Shown: one piece after another, positions 20,946 to 32,109 of the stretch | Layout of the letters: each line of letters opens with the position of its first letter | How positions within the stretch are numbered: the first letter of the stretch is position 1 | Origin: Diplonema papillatum | Taxonomy: Eukaryota > Euglenozoa > Diplonemea > Diplonemida > Diplonemidae | DNA: 64,000 bases | NCBI GenBank assembly: GCA_030068145.1 | Contig: JAPJBO010000356.1 | Location: 124,001-188,000, forward strand | Direction: 5' to 3' | Position numbers and translations under genes: made by a program | Notes under the pieces: generated by a model | Told to the model about the DNA's origin: nothing | What the model saw: only the letters and a program-made list of their open reading frames with translations | Databases searched by the model: none

Positions 20946-23900
20946 ATGCTGGACCTCTCCCCGCTCAGCGAAGAGTTCAACGACAAGTCGGGCTCGTTCG
21001 CGCGGGGGCCCAGCAGGGCTGCCGAGGCGCGCCTGATCGAGAACCGGCACGAGCACCCCGACCTGCAGCCGTTCTCGCGCATCGAGCTGCACGCGTTGGC
21101 GTTCCCGCAGGACTCCAACTTCGCGTTCCTCATCGAGGATGAGATTCAAGAATTCCAAGCATCGCCCCAAACCGGGCTCCGGTTCCCGCCAATGACCCCG
21201 TTCCACCGCCGACTTGTGTCCGACTGCGCACTCAGGCATGCCCTTCATTGCCGTTCTTTTTTTTTTAGAAAATGATTGCCCGCAGTGGTAATGATAAGAT
21301 CGTCACCATCGGCAATGTGCCGGACATTCAAGCAACAAAAAACTCCGTGCAATATCACCAAATTCTGAAGCTCTAAATAACGATCGGGCCTCGCGGTGCC
21401 ATCAACCGTGTTTTGGGGTGGGAGGCACCTTTCAGTAGTGCACAGCTCTCCGCTGATCGGTCGTAAATTAAAGCAGCAGAGGACTCACGTTCTTTGCTGC
21501 GTTACGCATATTCCATCCTTCATCCTCGACGTCCTTTGTGGCCATGACGAGGACTGGGACTACCATGCATCAAACATTCATGCAAGCAAGCTTACTTACG
21601 TGCGACGACACTTGCAAAAAAAACGATCGGGCCTCGCTGCTCCATCGACCGTGTTTTGGGATGGGAGGCACACAGTTCAGTAGTGCACAGCTCCCCGCTG
21701 ATCGGTCGTAAATCAAAGCAGCAGAGAATTCACGTTCTTTGCTGCGTTACGCATATTCCATCCTTCATCCTCGACGTCCTTTGTGGCCATGACGAGGACT
21801 GGGACTACCATGCGTCAAACATTCATGCAACCAAGCAAAAATAAACGCTAAAAATACGTGAAGCAGCACTTGCAAAGAAGCGATCGGGCCCACAGCTCCA
21901 TCGACCGTGTTTTGGGATGGGAGGCACACATTTCAGTAGTGCACAGCTCCCCGCTGATCGTTCGTAAATCAAAGCAGCAGAGAATTCACGTTCTTTGCTG
22001 CGTTACGCATATTCCATCCTTCACCCTCGACGTCCTTTGTGGCCATGACGAGGACTGGGACTACCATGCGTCAAACATTCATGCAACCAAGAAACAATAC
22101 GTGTGGCAGCATTGGAAAAAAACGATCGAGCCTCGCGGCTCCATCGACCGTGTTTTGGGATGGGAGGCACACCTTTCAGTAGTGCACAGCTCCCCGCTGA
22201 TCGGTCGTAAATTAAAGTAGCAGAGGACTCACGTTCTTTGCTGCGTTACGCATATTCCATCCTTCATCCTCGACGTCCTTTGTGGCCATGACGAGGACTG
22301 GGACTACCATGCGTTAAACATTCATGCAACCAAGCAAAAATAAACGCTAAGAATACGTGAAGCAGCTTGCAAAAAAAAAAAAGACGTTACCCCAAACAAC
22401 TTCCGCCGGTAGAGAAATCTTGCCTAAAGGAATCAACTGCCTTCGGGTAGGCTAGTCTGACACTAGTTGTCGTCGGGGAAAAAAAAAAAAAAACGATCGG
22501 GCCCACAGCTCCATCGACCGTGTTTTGGGATGGGAGGCACGCATTTCAGTAGTGCACAGCTCCCCGCTGATCGGTCGTAAATCAAAGCAGCAGAGAATTC
22601 ACGTTCTTTGCTGCGTTACGCATATTCCATCCTTCATCCTCGACGTCCTTTGTGGCCATGACGAGGACTGGGACTACCATGCGTCAAACATTCATGCAAC
22701 CAAGCAAAAATAAACGCTAAAAATACGTGAAGCAGCACTTGCAAAGAAGCGATCGGGCCCACAGCTCCATCGACCGTGTTTTGGGATGGGAGGCACACAT
22801 TTCAGTAGTGCACAGCTCCCCGCTGATCGTTCGTAAATCAAAGCAGCAGAGAATTCACGTTCTTTGCTGCGTTACGCATATTCCATCCTTCACCCTCGAC
22901 GTCCTTTGTGGCCATGACGAGGACTGGGACTACCATGCGTCAAACATTCATGCAACCAAGAAACAATACGTGTGGCAGCATTGGAAAAAAACGATCGAGC
23001 CTCGCGGCTCCATCGACCGTGTTTTGGGATGGGAGGCACACCTTTCAGTAGTGCACAGCTCCCCGCTGATCGGTCGTAAATTAAAGTAGCAGAGGACTCA
23101 CGTTCTTTGCTGCGTTACGCATATTCCATCCTTCATCCTCGACGTCCTTTGTGGCCATGACGAGGACTGGGACTACCATGCGTTAAACATTCATGCAACC
23201 AAGCAAAAATAAACGCTAAGAATACGTGAAGCAGCTTGCAAAAAAAAAAAAGACGTTACCCCAAACAACTTCCGCCGGTAGAGAAATCTTGCCTAAAGGA
23301 ATCAACTGCCTTCGGGTAGGCTAGTCTGACACTAGTTGTCGTCGGGGAAAAAAAAAAAAAAACGATCGGGCCCACAGCTCCATCGACCGTGTTTTGGGAT
23401 GGGAGGCACGCATTTCAGTAGTGCACAGCTCCCCGCTGATCGGTCGTAAATCAAAGCAGCAGAGAATTCACGTTCTTTGCTGCGTTACGCATATTCCATC
23501 CTTCATCCTCGACGTCCTTTGTGGCCATGACGAGGACTGGGACTACCATGCGTCAAACATTCATGCAACCAAGCAAAAATAAACGCTAAAAATACGTGAA
23601 GCAGCACTTGCAAAGAAGCGATCGGGCCCACAGCTCCATCGACCGTGTTTTGGGATGGGAGGCACGCATTTCAGTAGTGCACAGCTCCCCGCTGATCGGT
23701 CGTAAATCAAAGCAGCAGAGAATTCACGTTCTTTGCTGCGTTACGCATATTCCATCCTTCATCCTCGACGTCCTTTGTGGCCATGACGAGGACTGGGACT
23801 ACCATGCGTCAAACATTTATGCAACGAAAACGAAACACGCGTGCACGTGCAGCAATCTTTGCACAAATGGCTGGTACTACTGTGCCGAGACTCTGCTCGC

Positions 23901-26900
23901 TGTAACCCCACAATCAAGAAGCTTGCCGAGCCCGTGCTCCGCACACACGGAGGTTCTGAACCTCAAGCGAACTTTCACTCTAACAACGTCTCGCAGGTAC
24001 GGTCTCGAGTCCATCTCGATGGGCAAAGGAGACGACCGGTACATTGTCACTTTGAAGACGGATGCGAAAACAGTGGTGCCGATGCTGCAGTACCACCACG
24101 CGCTGCCCACGAACATGATGAAGGAGAAGCTGCACCTCGCTCTTGGCTACAAGCGGAAAAAGTGCCCGCCCAGCACCGGATACTCGAGCATCAACGGACA
24201 AATCATCGACTGCAAGCAGCTCACGAACAACGAAAACTTCAAGCCTTACCACCCTTCGAAGCAACAGGACTACGATCGCAGTATGTCGACAGTTTCCTTC
24301 CTGAGTATTTTCCACTTGTGACCGATGCGCTGCGAGCATCCGGAGTGGCGCAACTGAGGGCAGAACTATCTGGTGTCTCGACGAAGTAGAATGGTTCCTG
24401 AAGATCCATCATCTTCCGGAAAGCCTCATTCGCCAAAGGTCCACTCATCGACCACGAACCGCCTTCAATGTTGAATGAACCAAAAATAATTAGAATTGGT
24501 AGTCAAGAGGCAAGCACTACCATACCAGCCCACCAACGCAACCCAACCTCAGTGTTGGTAATAAGAATCAGACAAAATGGCTAGCTGATTTGTAAGAGAG
24601 GGGGGTCTGGGGGGCAGCGCCCCCCAGCGCACGGTACGGTACAGCGAAGAATTTCCGCACCGGTCAACTTCTACTATTGAATCCAAATTCAGTTAGAACC
24701 GGTAGTCAACGTCTGATGCCGAACCCCAATCTAATTAGAATCGGTACTCAACGTCCAATTTCCGATCCTGAGTTTAATTAGAATTGGTAGTCAACGTCCA
24801 ATTTCGAATCCAAATTCAATTAGAATTGGTAGTCAATGTTCAATGTCGGATCCAAATTTAATTAGAATCGGTAGTCAACGTCTGATGCCAAATCCCAAAT
24901 CCAATTAGAATTGGTAGTCAACGTCCAATTTCCGATTCCAAATTTAAATAGAATTGGTAGTCAACGTTCAGGTTTGGCTCCAAATTTAATTAAAATGGGT
25001 AGTTAACGTCTACGTTCGGATCCAACATCAATTAGCCTTGGTAGTCAACGTCTGATGCCAAATCCAAAAATTAATTAGAATTGATAGGCAACGTGCAGTT
25101 TCGGATCCCAAATTTAATTACAATTGGTAGTCAACGTCCAGTTTCGGATTCAAAATTTAATTACAATCGGTAGTCAACGTCCAATTTCCGATTCTGAATT
25201 TAATTAGAATTGGTAGTCAACGTCTAATGTCGGATCCCAAATTTAAAACGGAGCGTAATCGAGTGTAATCGTTTGGGTTAGAGTGCAAAGAATCTGTGGC
25301 GATAATCTGCATCGCCGACGGCGCGGTTATCTCTTCGCACGTGAAGTGTCATGCTTTCGCCTCTTTAGCTCGTCTTGATCGTCGCTCAGGCGCGCGTTTG
25401 GTGCTTCGCTTCTTCTTCGATTGCTCGTCGAGGTTCATCGGTTGCGCGTCGATTTCTGCTTTTTCTCGGCGCCTGGGCGATGGTCGTGGCACATCGACGC
25501 GTCCTTTGCGTCTTTTCGGTACCGGCTCCGCCGCGGAGTCCGATTGCCGCTTCTTCGCTGGCGTTGATGCCGTCTTCCCGACCTTCGCTGCTGATGTCGG
25601 CGTTGATGTTGCGGGCTCTCGCTCGCCTTCCGCTGCTTCCTGCAGAATGAACACCACGCGTTCTCACGCTTCGCCTGTCTCGGCGCTGGCGCGGGGCCCT
25701 CCAGCTCCGCCTTCCTCTTCTTCGATGCTGCTTCTTCTCCTCTCGCCACGGCCGCCCGGTGGTGCCCCTTCCGACAGCACAGTTTGGGCCTTCGACTCCG
25801 CAAGTCCGCGAGCCGGCTGCAGTGCGCACACGTCGGCATGCCATGATCAAGGCACCGGTGGTGTCCGTTGCGGCAGCACTTCGCGATCGTCTTGCACGTC
25901 GCGCATTGCGTCAGGCGGTGCTGCGCGCAGAACTTCACCGCAAGGCCGTCGTCTTCCTTGTGGTGGGCCTTACAGCACCACGCCACCGACTTGCCCCGGC
26001 GCTTGCACACGTCGCACTTCACCTTTTGGTGCTCGTGGCACACCCGCTCACCCCACTTTTCGTGTCGGGGAACCCCTTCCGGCACGTACCACGGATCCCC
26101 TCCGACGACTGCCGACTTCTTGCCTTTCTTCTTCTCCGTAGCGTCGTTGAACACCGCCCATCTCGCCGCACGCTCCGCCCTTCCACCTCCGTACGTCGGG
26201 AAAAGATCCATCCCCCACGCCTCGCCGTTGAATCCGTGCCGAGCCGTCGTCAGCTGTGTCTCGAGCACTTCCATCGTCTCCGTACCACCACGGAAGATCG
26301 GCCTCATCTCGTACCCCGTGAGGCACGGCGGGGCTCCCACCGTTCTCAACGACCCTATCTTCTCCAATTTCCTTCCCGGCAGAGGCGGTTCGTCGCCGTT
26401 CCGCTCCAGCGCGTCCCCGACGGTCTTCAAAAGCCTTGCGAGTACCCTCGCACGCATGCTCAACGGTGTCCCGTCCGTCGTTGTATACCTCAAAGTCGAT
26501 GGCGAGCTCTGCCGTCGACACGTCACCCGCCACCGACCAGCACATCCCATCCAGCCAATACTGCAGCGCCCGGAACCACCTCTCTCCTCCGACCGCCGCG
26601 AAGGTCCCCGGTCCAGCGATCGCTTCGAAATTCAGCCGGCGCGGGGGGCAGTCGTCAGGGTGCAGTTGTCTCCAGGGGTGGCCGACCGCCCGGTCTCTTC
26701 CTTCTCTCTCCAGCCGTCGTCTCTCGTGCATGACCTCCGCCATGAATGTGTGCAGCACTTCGATGCTGACTCGACTTCCCTTCGGCAGAATCCCGTGTTC
26801 TTGCAGGCACGGGGGCCAAGTCGAGCGATCCGCGCCAACAATTTCGGAATACTGATGTTGTATTCGGATTCGTTCGTACGCCCGGCACTGCCACCAAATG

Positions 26901-29900
26901 TGGCCCAGAGTTTCTTCCGTCGCCTCGTCACAGCGTCTGCACAGCCCGTCACCTCCCCACAGCTTGGCAGCATGTGATTCCGTCATCACCGACCCAGCCA
27001 CGACCTCGGCAACGTCCCGCGCGGCCGTCAGCGTTGTCGACGCCTTCAGCAACCGTGTTGGTTAGCTCCTTGCTAGCACGCGTAGTTCAGTGGGAGAAAG
27101 CTAGTCGACCGAAGCCCCCTTTTCACAGCAATTGCTGGCTTGTCATGTAGCCAGTCCTGAGCGCCCACGGCAGGCGCGACGAAAGGCACACTGCTTCTTG
27201 GAAAGCCGAAGATTGACTTGGCACTTGCATTCGGTGTTTTGTCGGTTCTATCCGGGGCCGAACCAGTGAATTCTGATTCCGATTCCCCGTCGCAGCTCTT
27301 TACTTCTACCCACAGGTGATTGGATGCGTCTGGTGTACGACACCGTCCGAAAGGGTCTCCCAGTTGCGACGCATGCACACATTGTGGAAGTGCGGATCGC
27401 GAACCCGAAGCAGGAAGTAGGGCAGTTCCAAGAGCTACAAAAGTTCTTGGGGCCGTTCCACGTGCGTTGGCTCGACGACGACCGGAGTACCGGGATCGGA
27501 GTTGTCGTGTACCCGAGCGTGCCTTCGGCGAGCAACTGCCTCGACCGCTTTGAAGACGAGGACGACGAGGGCGGGCTTCCGTTCCGCCTGTACCCATTCG
27601 CCCCGCACGTGTTCGGGCCGTACATCGACGAGCAGGCCATCCGACGGTATAAGGCCGACGGCAACGGCTCGTCGACGCCGATAGGCCGATCCCCGTCAAG
27701 CACCGGCGGGTCGTGGCGCGACGGAGCCGGGCAGTCATACCTCGAGTGGCACATGAGCCGACGAAGCGGCGGCGTCAACCAGACACCGCCGCTGGCACCG
27801 CGCGAGCAACACGGCAGCCCTCCCCTTCACCCCGGCAAAGGTTCTCGCTCTCCCCACGGCCTCTCCCCTGGAATGGCCCCGTCGCGAGGCAGCCCTGGAG
27901 TATGTCCCGCTTGTCATTTTGTCGCGATTGCCCCCTTCCGGACGGAGGGGAGGACATTGTCCAGAACACAGAAAGGGTTCGTCTTCTTCGAGTACTCACG
28001 GGACAAACTCAAGAATTTTATGGCTCAAAATCGGGAACCTGGACTCCTCCGAAACGTCCTGGACCGGATCTCTTCACGACAAGCATTGTCCGACCACCAG
28101 CTCGGGTTGCCTTTCAGGACATGTATATACGTTGATAAACGTTTAAATAGCAAAAACCAACGCGGATTCTCCGTGTTTTGGTGAACTACTGCAGACAAGA
28201 GTTCATTGCAGTGTACCGCTCGTAGTGGATTGTGGTGTGTCCCATTCATATACGCACCGGGAAAATCGAGTCGGCAACGCAACGCATCAACACCAAACAC
28301 AGATGACCGTTGGCTCGGCGCCCACTGTGCAGCCCTTTTCTCTGGGACGCGGAAAGTGGCTGGAAACCAAGCGTGCTGGTGTGCCCTTTTCTTATTGCAG
28401 CGCATAGACACACAACTCATCGCTGTTGGAATTGTGCGGATTACCTCTCTTCGTACAACAGCGCCCAGCATCTGATAGAGTACACACGCCGCGCTCCACG
28501 GTGTTTCTCGGCGATCAAGGAGTGCCGACAACTGAGTTACGGTCCTACATGGCGTGGAGTCTTTACGAGGTTCTTCAGCCTGCAACCTGGATGCCTTTCT
28601 AGCCGCACGTGAACACACGATGAACCAACGCACTTTCCACAGGTCCCAAGGGAGCTGATAGCTCTGCGAAGCACACAGTCGAGGTTGTTCTCAGCGGCGA
28701 TAAGGTGCGTTTTGTTTTTGCAAAGCGAGATCGGAGTGAATCCCGACGCGTTACTATCTGCTCGCCTCTGCATTCTCTAATCGTAGCACCAGCCGGACCT
28801 GGCTTACCCCAGGTGTCCTCTGCGTGGGCTAAACGCCTGAGGGGGTTCGAACGACCCTATGGATACACACATCATTCGCGCGACCTGACCAGGACCATAC
28901 CTTCCCGGTACAGACGCCCGAGGACGGAACCTAGAGTTCCAGTTCGCCCTGGGTTGGCTGCTCTCGTCCGACCAATACTCACAACACATCACTACACACA
29001 CCCACACTGCACTGCACGCAGAACATCCAAACGGCATTTTTTAAATGGGCTATTCTACCGAACAATCCACCCGCAGCAAAGCCAAGCCTCGCACCTCATG
29101 GACTGCTACGCACCTCTCGAGGTTCTTAGTCATAGCAGGTATGGACCGCACATTTTGCTTGTCCCTTTTTGAGTGTAAGTTTGCTGCGCTTCCATCATCC
29201 TCGCCCGAAATAACGAGTCCTTCTGGGATCGTGCAACTATGCTGACGTAAACTGCTTCAGGTGCGACTCGCGGCTGTTCGTCGACTTCAGCTCTCAATCG
29301 GACGCCAAGACCGCTGTTCAACTTGCCGTTGACAATGGAATGTATGTGATCTCGCCTCCCTGTGCGCATCTTTTCTAGTTGAACATACGATTGCACACCA
29401 CCCGCTCCCAATCCCGAAAGGCGTTGCGTCATTGCTTGAGCATATATACCTCACCACCGGACACACCCATCGCACAAGACGGACACGTTCTGTTCTTTGC
29501 TGACATGGAGTGTCATGCAGAAAGGCTTTCTTCAAGCACCGGTCCCCCACCAGGGTTTCGCATGCAGCGAACCCGCTCACCCGTTTTATTCTTCGCTTTT
29601 TCTCACGAACGGGGAGGTCGGTCCTGCTTTTGGCTTTGTAGGTTCTCCCGACTCCCTGCAGTATTAGCATACTTTCAAGAAAGATACCGCATACGCAGCG
29701 TTGCGTCGTTACTTGAACATACAGTAGAAACGGCGACATTCAGCTATGCAAGACACTCGCGCAATGAACGGGAAGCGTCGGTAGGTGCGCCCTCCCGGGC
29801 TTCCGGGACCCCCCGCGAGCCTTTTTTTTTCGCGTGCAAATAATACACTCTACCTCGCAGGACGGCCAAGATCGCGGGGACGACCACCGGCGGCGACTTC

Positions 29901-29930
29901 GTCTTGGACTGTGACACCGCAGGCAAGTGA
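20946..29930 (+). CDS. R3H-domain, RRM-like nucleic-acid-binding protein (R3HCC1-like), six exons
   Basis: Exons 20946-21235, 23997-24280, 27316-27899, 28643-28704, 29261-29341 and 29861-29930 give 456 aa with consistent phases. Donors are GCATGC, GTATGT, GTATGT, GTGCGT, GTATGT; all acceptors are CAG followed by G. Around residues 58-120 lies an R3H domain (FLIEDEIQEF, FPPMTPFHRRLV, then RYGLESIS across the first junction). The R-x3-H signature reads R-x3-S, so the histidine is missing. About residues 200-255 (HIVEVRIANPKQEV ... GPFHVRWLDDDRSTGIGVVV) and the C-terminus (CDSRLFVDFSSQSDAKTAVQ) resemble the RRM-like region paired with R3H in R3HCC1-type proteins. A Ser/Pro/Gly-rich linker separates them. 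Binding of single-stranded RNA or DNA is expected. Over 85% of the gene is intron, carrying a family A array, family C minisatellite and LINE fragment. Confidence 0.75.
22383..22478 (+). other. 96-bp structured insert bounded by A-tracts (copy 1)
   Basis: Within the family A array, 96 bp unrelated to the repeat lie between a 12-bp and a ~15-bp A run. They can fold: GCCTAAAGG pairs with CCTT and TAGGC, and CTAGT-CTGAC-ACTAG forms a hairpin; an outer CAAC/GTTG pairing is possible. The form, unique RNA-like sequence followed by an A-tract, resembles a retroposed small RNA. I do not recognise it as tRNA, 5S or snRNA. Confidence 0.45.
23252..23347 (+). other. 96-bp structured insert bounded by A-tracts (copy 2)
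   Basis: The same 96 bp as at 22383-22478, carried along by the 869-bp duplication. It gives no independent evidence of mobility. Confidence 0.45.
24485..25245. repeat. family C minisatellite, ~42-46-bp units
   Basis: About 13 diverged copies of a unit built on AATTAGAATTGGTAGTCAAC plus GTCCAATTTCGGATCC. Successive GGTAGTCAACG cores fall about every 42-45 bp from 24700 to 25215. It lies in intron 2 of the R3H gene directly beside the 3' end of the LINE fragment. It is far more AT-rich than its surroundings. A G/C-rich piece (24598-24640, GGGGGTCTGGGGGGCAGCGC) interrupts the left part. Confidence 0.92.
25260..27058 (-). mobile_element. 5'-truncated non-LTR retrotransposon (LINE), C-terminal part only
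   Basis: Read on the - strand. The first coding block (27052 down to about 26450) contains the zinc motif that ends many LINE reverse transcriptases: CRRC, then a histidine and cysteine in GHIWWQC (zf-RVT). A frameshift near 26430-26480 moves the reading to another frame, which continues to about 25440. That part has a long Cys/His-rich region: CHEHQKVKCDVC, CCKAHH, CAQHRLTQCATCKTIAKCC, HHRCLDHGMPTCAHC. Its end is a basic Arg/Lys tail. No reverse-transcriptase or endonuclease core is present, the usual outcome of incomplete reverse transcription. The 3' end (low coordinates) is near 25260-25310. It lies antisense in intron 2 of the R3H gene. Confidence 0.8.
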
Positions 29931-32109
29931 TGCGGCTTTTTGTAGCTGAGCAGCCTTGTGTTTGGTGCGCCGGAGGCTCGCAAAGAAGTCGAAACGTTTT
30001 CGCAAACGAGGCTTTTTGGAGAGGGGCGCCGTCAGAACAGCAGCGAGGTACGAACATTCCCCGAGCGACACGGCGAAATGGGGGGTCGCATTGTGGCTCT
30101 CTTGTCGTTCTTGTCTCCCGTTGGATTTGCTTGTGGCCCATCCGATGTGTCCCTTCCTGGTCGAAGTTGGGCTGCACCCGCGGTTCCAACCTTCAGTACT
30201 AATGTACAACGGAGCCGGTGTCCATCGTACCCACAAGCTAGGCCAAGTAAGATGACAAGGGCGCACGAGACATCCGCGCGTGTTTTTTAGGGCGCAGACT
30301 TTCTGCACTTCAGTCAATCAGTTTCCACACCTAACCGAGGCGAACAGGGGAGACTGTTCGACCTGCTGCAACGCGTACCCGCTGTCGGTACTGTTTTCAC
30401 ACTCCACGCTACGTGGAACTGCTGCCCATGAACTCAAGCAACGTCAAATAGCGCCATGAAGGCCACGCGTGCCACAATTAATGGCGCAAAAGCGATTGCG
30501 AGGTTGTTCTCGCGCGTCGATTACACGCAAGGTACCCTGGCCTTCCGCGGCCTTCCTGGTCCGAGGCACTGCGCGCGCGCCTAGCTCGTGCCAATGTTCC
30601 GCGGCTGGGCATTTTTCAACCGAGAATCAAGAAGACGGCCCGTCCGCCGCTGCAGGGGCGCCTCTCGACAGCGCGCACACCGCAAAAGTGAACGTGCTTG
30701 CACATCACGAATACTGGCACGCCAAACCCACCACACCTACGCGGACTTCTGACCTCGGGCGAATTTGGACCGGCTGCGTTGCTGCCTCAAACTTTGCACT
30801 CGTGTGCTTACTAGCAAGAGGTAACACGGCATACCAAGCTGCAGACCAAGACCGCTAGACTGCCCTACAAATCTCGACACTACTATTTTGCCGTAGAGGA
30901 CACGAGCCTGTATAATAAAGCCGCCCGAACAATACAGTTGTTCGGGAGGGAAGTTCCCCACTCGCATGCTGGGCAAGTCTCCTGTCCACGCTGACTGGCA
31001 CACCAAGCCCGCCACACCCATGCAAGTGCCCCCATGTTGGGCAAATCGCCCGCAGGTATCCTGCCCACGCTGATGCACCGCCGGCTGCGGGTGCTTCGTC
31101 CAGGCCTCGTTTCCGGGCCTTCTTTACTTTCTTCTCGTCGACCACCCGCACACTTGCGGTCGTCGACGGCATCTCGTTGGTTCCCCGGAAATCTGATTTT
31201 TTCGGGAAGAACCTTTTCTTTTGTTTCATTCTTCTCTTTTGTTTCTCTTTTTTTCGGTTTCGGGCTCTGAGTCTACGAGCCGCTCTGACAAACCCATGCA
31301 CACGAACGAAGATGCGGTGATCTTGTTTTTTTACGGTTAGAAGTCCCATGCGGGAAAATACCGGACAGCTCTTTTTTCACCCTTTGTAAGCAAACGTTAA
31401 GGGAGGCAGGCGTTGGTGGGTGCCAGCAGAGAACACACTTTCTTCATCAAATCACAAACTGATCCCGTGTTCCCGTGTCAGTGTCGCCTCGCTTTTCCAT
31501 GCGAAAAGGTGACACGAACACGGGGGGTGGGCATGTGGATAATGGCCGAAACCACCCCTGACAGGTAGGACAAAAAGTTGACGACCGAACGGTGGCCACC
31601 GAAAAAAACGAGGACAACAGGAACTCGAGGGTCACCTCGTGACGAAATCTCAGTGCTAGTCTCTCCCTCGATCCTAGAAGAAAAAAGTCACAATGTGAGT
31701 AGGTGTAGAAGTTCTTGGGTCTTGAGGACATCAAAGCATGGCGCGGACACGAGCCAGAAACCCGAGCTAACAGTCAGGAGATCCCAAAAAGACAGGCGCT
31801 TCGTTTTGTTTGTGCGTGCCGGTTGATCGTTTTCCCACTTGTATTTACCCTGTGTGTATTCAGGTAAGGAATTCTGATCAACCACCAAAACACGCTGCCT
31901 ACGTCTTTTTAGCCTGCACAATACATTGAAGGGCAACCCACAAGATTGTTAGTACTAAAAAAGACTCGTAGAAAACCAAAAGGGTTTTTGACTGCTGCGC
32001 AAGAGAACTACGTTCAACGGGACAACATTGACCCCTCTCTCTCTCTCTCTCCAAACTATTTTGTCACAGGTCTCCCCACCAAGGGGCGGGACGGACGGGG
32101 AGGGTGGTC
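29931..32109. other. intergenic stretch between R3H and IQ genes
   Basis: No gene supported. An open frame at 30469-30858 has no domain-like sequence. Two imperfect copies of a GGCACGCCAAACCCACCACAC-like segment lie at about 30715 and 31000. T-rich runs occur at 31195-31260. The stretch ends in (CT)n followed by TTTTGTCACAG (acceptor 32068-32069), 40 bases before the ATG at 32110. Confidence 0.45.
32035..32069 (+). promoter_or_regulatory. putative leader splice acceptor with CT-repeat tract
   Basis: A CTCTCTCTCTCTCTCC polypyrimidine run, then ATTTTGTCACAG. The AG is 40 bases before the ATG of the IQ gene. This is the clearest polypyrimidine-AG of the set. Confidence 0.5.

Larger units (their letters stand above)
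21335..23826. repeat. family A tandem array with 869-bp higher-order unit (array 2)
   Basis: Nine units marked by CATCGACCGTGTTTTGGGAT or a close variant (near 21402, 21644, 21899, 22142, 22511, 22768, 23011, 23380, 23638). The block 21858-22726 recurs as 22727-23595 with the same 869-bp offset and essentially no differences, including a 96-bp unrelated insert. The array sits in intron 1 of the R3H gene, in the same orientation as array 1 some 18 kb away. The first units are the most diverged, the last the most alike. Confidence 0.95.

Noticed and set aside
30469..30858. 129-codon frame in the spacer after the R3H gene
   Set aside because: No domain, mixed composition, no splice support.
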